A DNA stretch of 7,348 nucleotides, taken from the NCBI GenBank assembly GCA_958453575.1, contig CAUDYH010000056.1, positions 1-7,348 of the forward strand. Reading direction: 5' to 3'. Shown piece by piece: positions 4,385 to 7,348 of this stretch. Below the pieces are notes generated by a model. The model saw only the letters and a program-made list of their open reading frames with translations, had not been told where the DNA came from and made no database searches. This DNA is from an uncultured Collinsella sp. (GTDB lineage: Bacteria; Actinomycetota; Coriobacteriia; Coriobacteriales; Coriobacteriaceae). A program made the position numbers and the translations under genes. Position 1 is the first letter of the stretch; the number at the start of each line of letters is the position of its first letter.

Positions 4385-5635
4385 ATGCAGTTTGAGAAGA
4401 GGGCCGTGCGCCTGGGCGACATCCGCCCGAGCGAGCAGAACCCGCGCGAGGACTTCGGCGACATCGGCGCCCTGGCCCGCAGCATCGAGGCGACCGGCGG
4501 CGAGCCGCTGAACCCGCCCGTGGTCGTGGTCCGCATCGTGGACGGCGAGCGCCGCTACCGAGCGCTGTCGTCCATCTACGGGGAGGACCGCGAGGTCTCC
4601 GCGCTGGTGGCGGAGAGCATGGACGAGGCCAACGAGCTCGTGGCCATGCTCGCCACCGACGACAAGCGCCAGCTGACCGAGGCCGAGCGCGCCCGCGGCG
4701 TGCAGCAGATGCTCGTGCTTGGCATCGACGAGCAGCGCATCGAGCGCGCGAGCCGCGCCACCGCCGGGCAGATCCGCGCTGCGCGCAAACTGCGCGGTCG
4801 CATCGATGCCGGCGTGCAGGTGACGCTGGAGCAGCTCGAGGCCGCGAGCGCCTTCGACGACGAGAAGGACGTCGAGGCCGTGCTGGCCGCCGGCGAGGGC
4901 TGGGCAGGCAAGGCCGACAGCATTCGCCGCCGCGTCGAGCGCGAGGAGGCCAAGGCCGAGGACTACGACGCCTTCGGCGATGCGGGCATCCCGGTGGTGA
5001 AGGAGCGGCCGGAGGGCTCGAATTACGTCGACTGGATTGCGCTCGGAGGCGCCGCCGCGAAGCTTGAGAGGAATGAGCTCGCCCTCCACCCTGGCGCCGT
5101 CGCCGTGGCGGAAGGCGGCTACTGGTACCTCTACGAACCGGGTGACGGGTCGGGCGCGGAACCCGAGAAGACCGAGGAGGAGATCCGAGCCGAGCAGGAG
5201 GCCGAGCGCGAGGACGATGCGCTAAAGGACCTGTACAGGCGCATGGTCGGCTTCATCACGTCCGGCGCGTTCACCATGCCCGATGACCTCAAGCGCATCG
5301 TGCGCGAGGCCCGCGTGGAGCCGGTCGTGGTTTCCGATGCAATAGGCGGCGACTTCTGCTCCCTCGGCGGCGACGAGCGCATCGCCAGCGTCCGCAGGGA
5401 GTTCATGGCGCGCCTCGGCCCCTCCGGCCCAAGCGAGTACGAGGCCGGCTTCCGCCTCATGGCGGCGGCCAGGGACATGGTCCGGCTCAACAGCAGCTAT
5501 AGCGGCGACGATGCCGAGGGCTGGCTCGAGCACTGGGAGCTGTTCCGCTCGGCGGGCTTCGAGGCCGGCGGGGACGACGAGTGGCTTTTGGCAAGGGTGC
5601 AGGAGAGCGCCAAGGAGGAGGAGAAGGATGAGTAG
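4385..5635 (+). CDS. ParB-domain DNA-binding protein
   Basis: This 416-aa protein has a ParB/Spo0J-type N-terminal domain (about residues 8-95): RPSEQNPREDF, a helix ALARSIEATG, PLNPPVVVV and the box GERRYRA at 54-60, which in ParB proteins helps bind CTP. A KorB-like helix-turn-helix region follows (about 97-137: LTEAERARGVQQML, then ERASRATAGQIRAARKLRGR). The middle is charged (183-280, with EPEKTEEEIRAEQEAERE), and the C-terminal part (281-416) is unfamiliar. ParB proteins load at a centromere-like site to segregate DNA; phage relatives can also act as regulators or nucleases. No ParA is visible nearby. The ATG at 4385 follows a perfect AGGAGG by six bases; the open frame begins at 4340, but that part is shadow. 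The 115-aa gene overlaps its end by eight bases. Confidence 0.85.
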   Translation: MQFEKRAVRLGDIRPSEQNPREDFGDIGALARSIEATGGEPLNPPVVVVRIVDGERRYRALSSIYGEDREVSALVAESMDEANELVAMLATDDKRQLTEAERARGVQQMLVLGIDEQRIERASRATAGQIRAARKLRGRIDAGVQVTLEQLEAASAFDDEKDVEAVLAAGEGWAGKADSIRRRVEREEAKAEDYDAFGDAGIPVVKERPEGSNYVDWIALGGAAAKLERNELALHPGAVAVAEGGYWYLYEPGDGSGAEPEKTEEEIRAEQEAEREDDALKDLYRRMVGFITSGAFTMPDDLKRIVREARVEPVVVSDAIGGDFCSLGGDERIASVRREFMARLGPSGPSEYEAGFRLMAAARDMVRLNSSYSGDDAEGWLEHWELFRSAGFEAGGDDEWLLARVQESAKEEEKDE

Positions 5636-5975
5636 CAAGAAGCTGAAGGTGACGATTGAGCGCGAGAACGTCGAACCAGTGGAGTTCGAGGCGGATGCGC
5701 TCTTCTGCGCCGGAGACACCGATGACGGCGTGTTGTTTTTTGCAGGTGGCTGCATGACCCAGACCATCGTCCTCGACATCATGCGGTGCTTCGTCAGCGA
5801 GGTGGTCAGGGACATGGTCAAGCTCGGTATCGATGAGACCGAGGCCAGGGGCCAGGTCATGCTCGCGGCGGTAAGCCCATCCGACGCCAGTGAGCTGCTC
5901 CTGGACATCAATCTCGATGACCGCGACAAGATCGCGCACATCGCCAAGGAGCTTGCCGCCAGTGACCTCTCCTAG
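5628..5975 (+). CDS. Conserved-looking early protein of unknown function (115 aa)
   Basis: I do not recognise this protein. Its ATG lies inside the end of the ParB-like gene (8-base overlap), with AAGGAGGAG just upstream, so translation is probably coupled. The sequence reads as a compact globular domain: an N-terminal beta hairpin (KLKVTIERENVEPVEFEADA), a strand with a glycine turn (GVLFFAGGCMTQ), a long helix (TIVLDIMRCFVSEVVRDMVK), then LGIDETEARGQVMLAA and an acidic helical end (NLDDRDKIAHIAKELA). It has no membrane segment and no clear DNA-binding motif. Its coupling to ParB upstream and the recombinase downstream suggests a partner of one of them. Confidence 0.78.
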   Translation: MSSKKLKVTIERENVEPVEFEADALFCAGDTDDGVLFFAGGCMTQTIVLDIMRCFVSEVVRDMVKLGIDETEARGQVMLAAVSPSDASELLLDINLDDRDKIAHIAKELAASDLS

Positions 5976-7161
5976 CGAGCGCCGGGCGGTCGTGCAGCGC
6001 GGGGCGGATGGCCGCTGGTTCGCCCGCCCCTACATGGGCACCGACCGCGTGACCGGCAGGCGGATCAGGCCTTACAGGTCGTGGGACGCGGAGCTGACGC
6101 GCGAGCAGGCCCAGGCCGAGTGCGACAGGTGGGCGGCGACGTTCGACCCGTCTTCGGCCCGGGACAGCTCCAAGCGCCTGTCCTCGATGCTCGAGACGTA
6201 CATCTCCGACCCCGTCAACGGCCTGTCCGACAACTCGGTGGCCACGTACCGCAGCGTCGTCAGGACGATGGTGGAGCCGACCATCGGCCGGCTGCCCTAC
6301 GACCAGCTGGAGCCCTGGGACGTGTCGGCGGCGTACCGCATGCTGCTCGCGCCAAGGACGGGCAAGGGCGTGAAACCCAAGACACTGCTCAAGATGCACG
6401 CGCTGCTGAAGGGCGCCTACCGCTCGTGGCGCTCGGCGCTGGGGCGCGACATCATGCTCGACGTCCCCGCGCCCTCGCCCGACCCCGTCGAGCCCTTCGC
6501 GCTGTCCGAGTGCGACACCGACGAGCTGTCCCGCGCGCTAGTCTCCGCCATGTCCTCGCGATCCGCCTCGGGTGCAAACATCTCGCGGCGCACCGAGGCC
6601 ATGGCGGCCTACCTCGCCCTCAACACGGGGCTGCGCTGCGGGGAGGTCTGCGGTCTGCAGCGGCGCGACTGGCGCCGGGCGCTGCACGACCTCCACGTGG
6701 TGGGGCAGGCGGTCGAGAAGCCCGAGCTGCACCGGCAGGCCTACACCAAGGGCAGGCACGTGCGCAACGTGTCGCTCGCCCCGGCGGTGGAGGCCCAGCT
6801 GCAGCGCCACCTGGAGTGGCAGGACACGTGGCTCGCGCGCAAGGGCCCGGCGGCGCTGGTGGTGACCTTCGGGCCCGCCGGCGCCCTGGCGCGACCGTCC
6901 ACCGTGACGAGCCGCTTCAAGTCGCTCGCGAGGGACCTGGGACTGCCCGAGGAGACGGTCTTCCACTCCCTGAGGCACACCCATGCCACCTGGCTGCTCA
7001 TGCACGGCTTCGACATGCGAACGGTGCAGGAGCGCCTGGGGCATGCCGACGTCAAGACGACGCTCGGCACCTACGGCTCGGTCATGCCGGGCCGCGACCA
7101 GGCCGCCGCCGCGGCCTTTACCGATTCGATTTGCGGAGGTGATACGGATGACGATACTTGA
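5962..7161 (+). CDS. Second tyrosine-type site-specific recombinase (integrase 2)
   Basis: The product, about 399 aa, has an arm-binding-like N-terminus (GRWFARPYMGTDRVTGRRIR), a core-binding domain (about 75-160, with SVATYRSVVRTMVEP) and a complete catalytic domain. Catalytic residues seen are Arg225 in NTGLRCGEVCGL, probable Lys263 in YTKGRHVRNVSL, His335 and Arg338 in FHSLRHTHATWLL, His361 in ERLGHADVKTT and Tyr371 in LGTYGSV. Unlike integrase 1 it keeps the canonical HxxR. I propose the GTG at 5962, 11 bases after AAGGAG and overlapping the previous gene by 14 bases; the ATG at 5890 lies deep inside that gene without a clear ribosome binding site. Its position in the rightward early operon is unusual for an integrating recombinase; dimer resolution, a second att site or DNA inversion are alternatives. 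Confidence 0.9.
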   Translation: MTSPSERRAVVQRGADGRWFARPYMGTDRVTGRRIRPYRSWDAELTREQAQAECDRWAATFDPSSARDSSKRLSSMLETYISDPVNGLSDNSVATYRSVVRTMVEPTIGRLPYDQLEPWDVSAAYRMLLAPRTGKGVKPKTLLKMHALLKGAYRSWRSALGRDIMLDVPAPSPDPVEPFALSECDTDELSRALVSAMSSRSASGANISRRTEAMAAYLALNTGLRCGEVCGLQRRDWRRALHDLHVVGQAVEKPELHRQAYTKGRHVRNVSLAPAVEAQLQRHLEWQDTWLARKGPAALVVTFGPAGALARPSTVTSRFKSLARDLGLPEETVFHSLRHTHATWLLMHGFDMRTVQERLGHADVKTTLGTYGSVMPGRDQAAAAAFTDSICGGDTDDDT

Positions 7162-7348
7162 TTCCCTCGTGGAGGGCGCCCTGTGCCTCGGCAACAGGCG
7201 CGAGAGCAACGAGCTGCTCGGCATGATGGTGCGCTACCTCGTGACCGGCGAGGCGCCCGAGCCGCGCACCGACGCCCAGAGGATGGCCATCACGCTGATC
7301 ATGCCGGTCCTCGAGAACAGCCGCGCCAGGGCGGAGGCCGGAAGGAAG
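7148..7348 (+). CDS. Phage replication-region protein, DUF6291-like, N-terminal part (cut by window edge)
   Basis: The first 67 codons are in the window. The ATG at 7148 follows GGAGG at 7136-7140 and overlaps the end of the second recombinase by 14 bases. The pattern ILDSLVEGALCLG, ELLGMMVRYLVTGEAPEP, then RMAITLIMPVLENSRARAEA and GRK recalls the N-terminus of phage proteins of the DUF6291 type, where a helix, a tGeePe turn and an Ikp-type helix precede a basic linker and often a replication initiator or DnaD-like part. That comparison is from memory of the family pattern. If right, the replication genes of the element begin here. Confidence 0.6.
   Translation, partial: MTILDSLVEGALCLGNRRESNELLGMMVRYLVTGEAPEPRTDAQRMAITLIMPVLENSRARAEAGRK

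Noticed and set aside
4310..5089. A leftward open frame opposite the ParB-like gene
   Set aside because: It is antisense to a gene with clear ParB motifs and a perfect ribosome binding site; its composition is that of a GC-rich shadow.
6081..7142. A long rightward open frame overlapping integrase 2
   Set aside because: It is an out-of-frame shadow very rich in Arg, Ala and Gly; the other frame has the full recombinase active site.

Overview
This is a GC-rich bacterial window that reads as one end of an integrated temperate phage or phage-like element next to a chromosomal tRNA-Lys gene. The style (GC-rich codons, strong AGGAGG-type ribosome binding sites, tightly overlapping early genes) would suit a high-GC actinobacterium, perhaps a gut Coriobacteriia such as Collinsella or a relative. 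That host call is inference; no gene here fixes it.

Layout. Bases 1-48 are the 3' part of a tRNA-Lys(CTT) gene, cut by the window edge, followed by two intrinsic terminators (60-87 and 136-171). At 173-205, against the integrase stop codon, lies a 33-bp imperfect inverted repeat (13-bp arms, 7-bp centre) that looks like a tyrosine-recombinase core site. A leftward block follows: integrase 1 (1446-208), a leader of about 190 bp full of inverted repeats, a 297-aa protein of unknown function (2533-1640) and an XRE repressor-like gene (2941-2552). The 2942-3091 interval is a divergent switch: a leftward and a rightward promoter with three related 17-bp operator-like repeats.

The rightward block looks like an early operon: a Cro-like XRE protein, a 91-aa unknown, a 49-aa membrane protein, a 225-bp GC-rich hairpin-dense stretch without a convincing gene, a 76-aa excisionase-like protein, a 52-aa membrane protein, a ParB-domain protein, a 115-aa unknown, a second tyrosine recombinase, and the start of a gene resembling phage DUF6291-type replication-region proteins, cut by the right edge. 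Most junctions overlap by 1-14 bases, which suggests translational coupling.

How they may work together: the XRE pair sets lysogeny against lytic growth; integrase 1, with the possible excisionase, moves the element; the rightward operon would start replication and partition. Most worth a second look are the two unrelated-looking tyrosine recombinases under opposite control, the near-identical ~21-nt motif in the leaders of integrase 1 and the excisionase-like gene, the hairpin array at 3779-3951, and the unknown 297-aa gene in the accessory slot between repressor and integrase.
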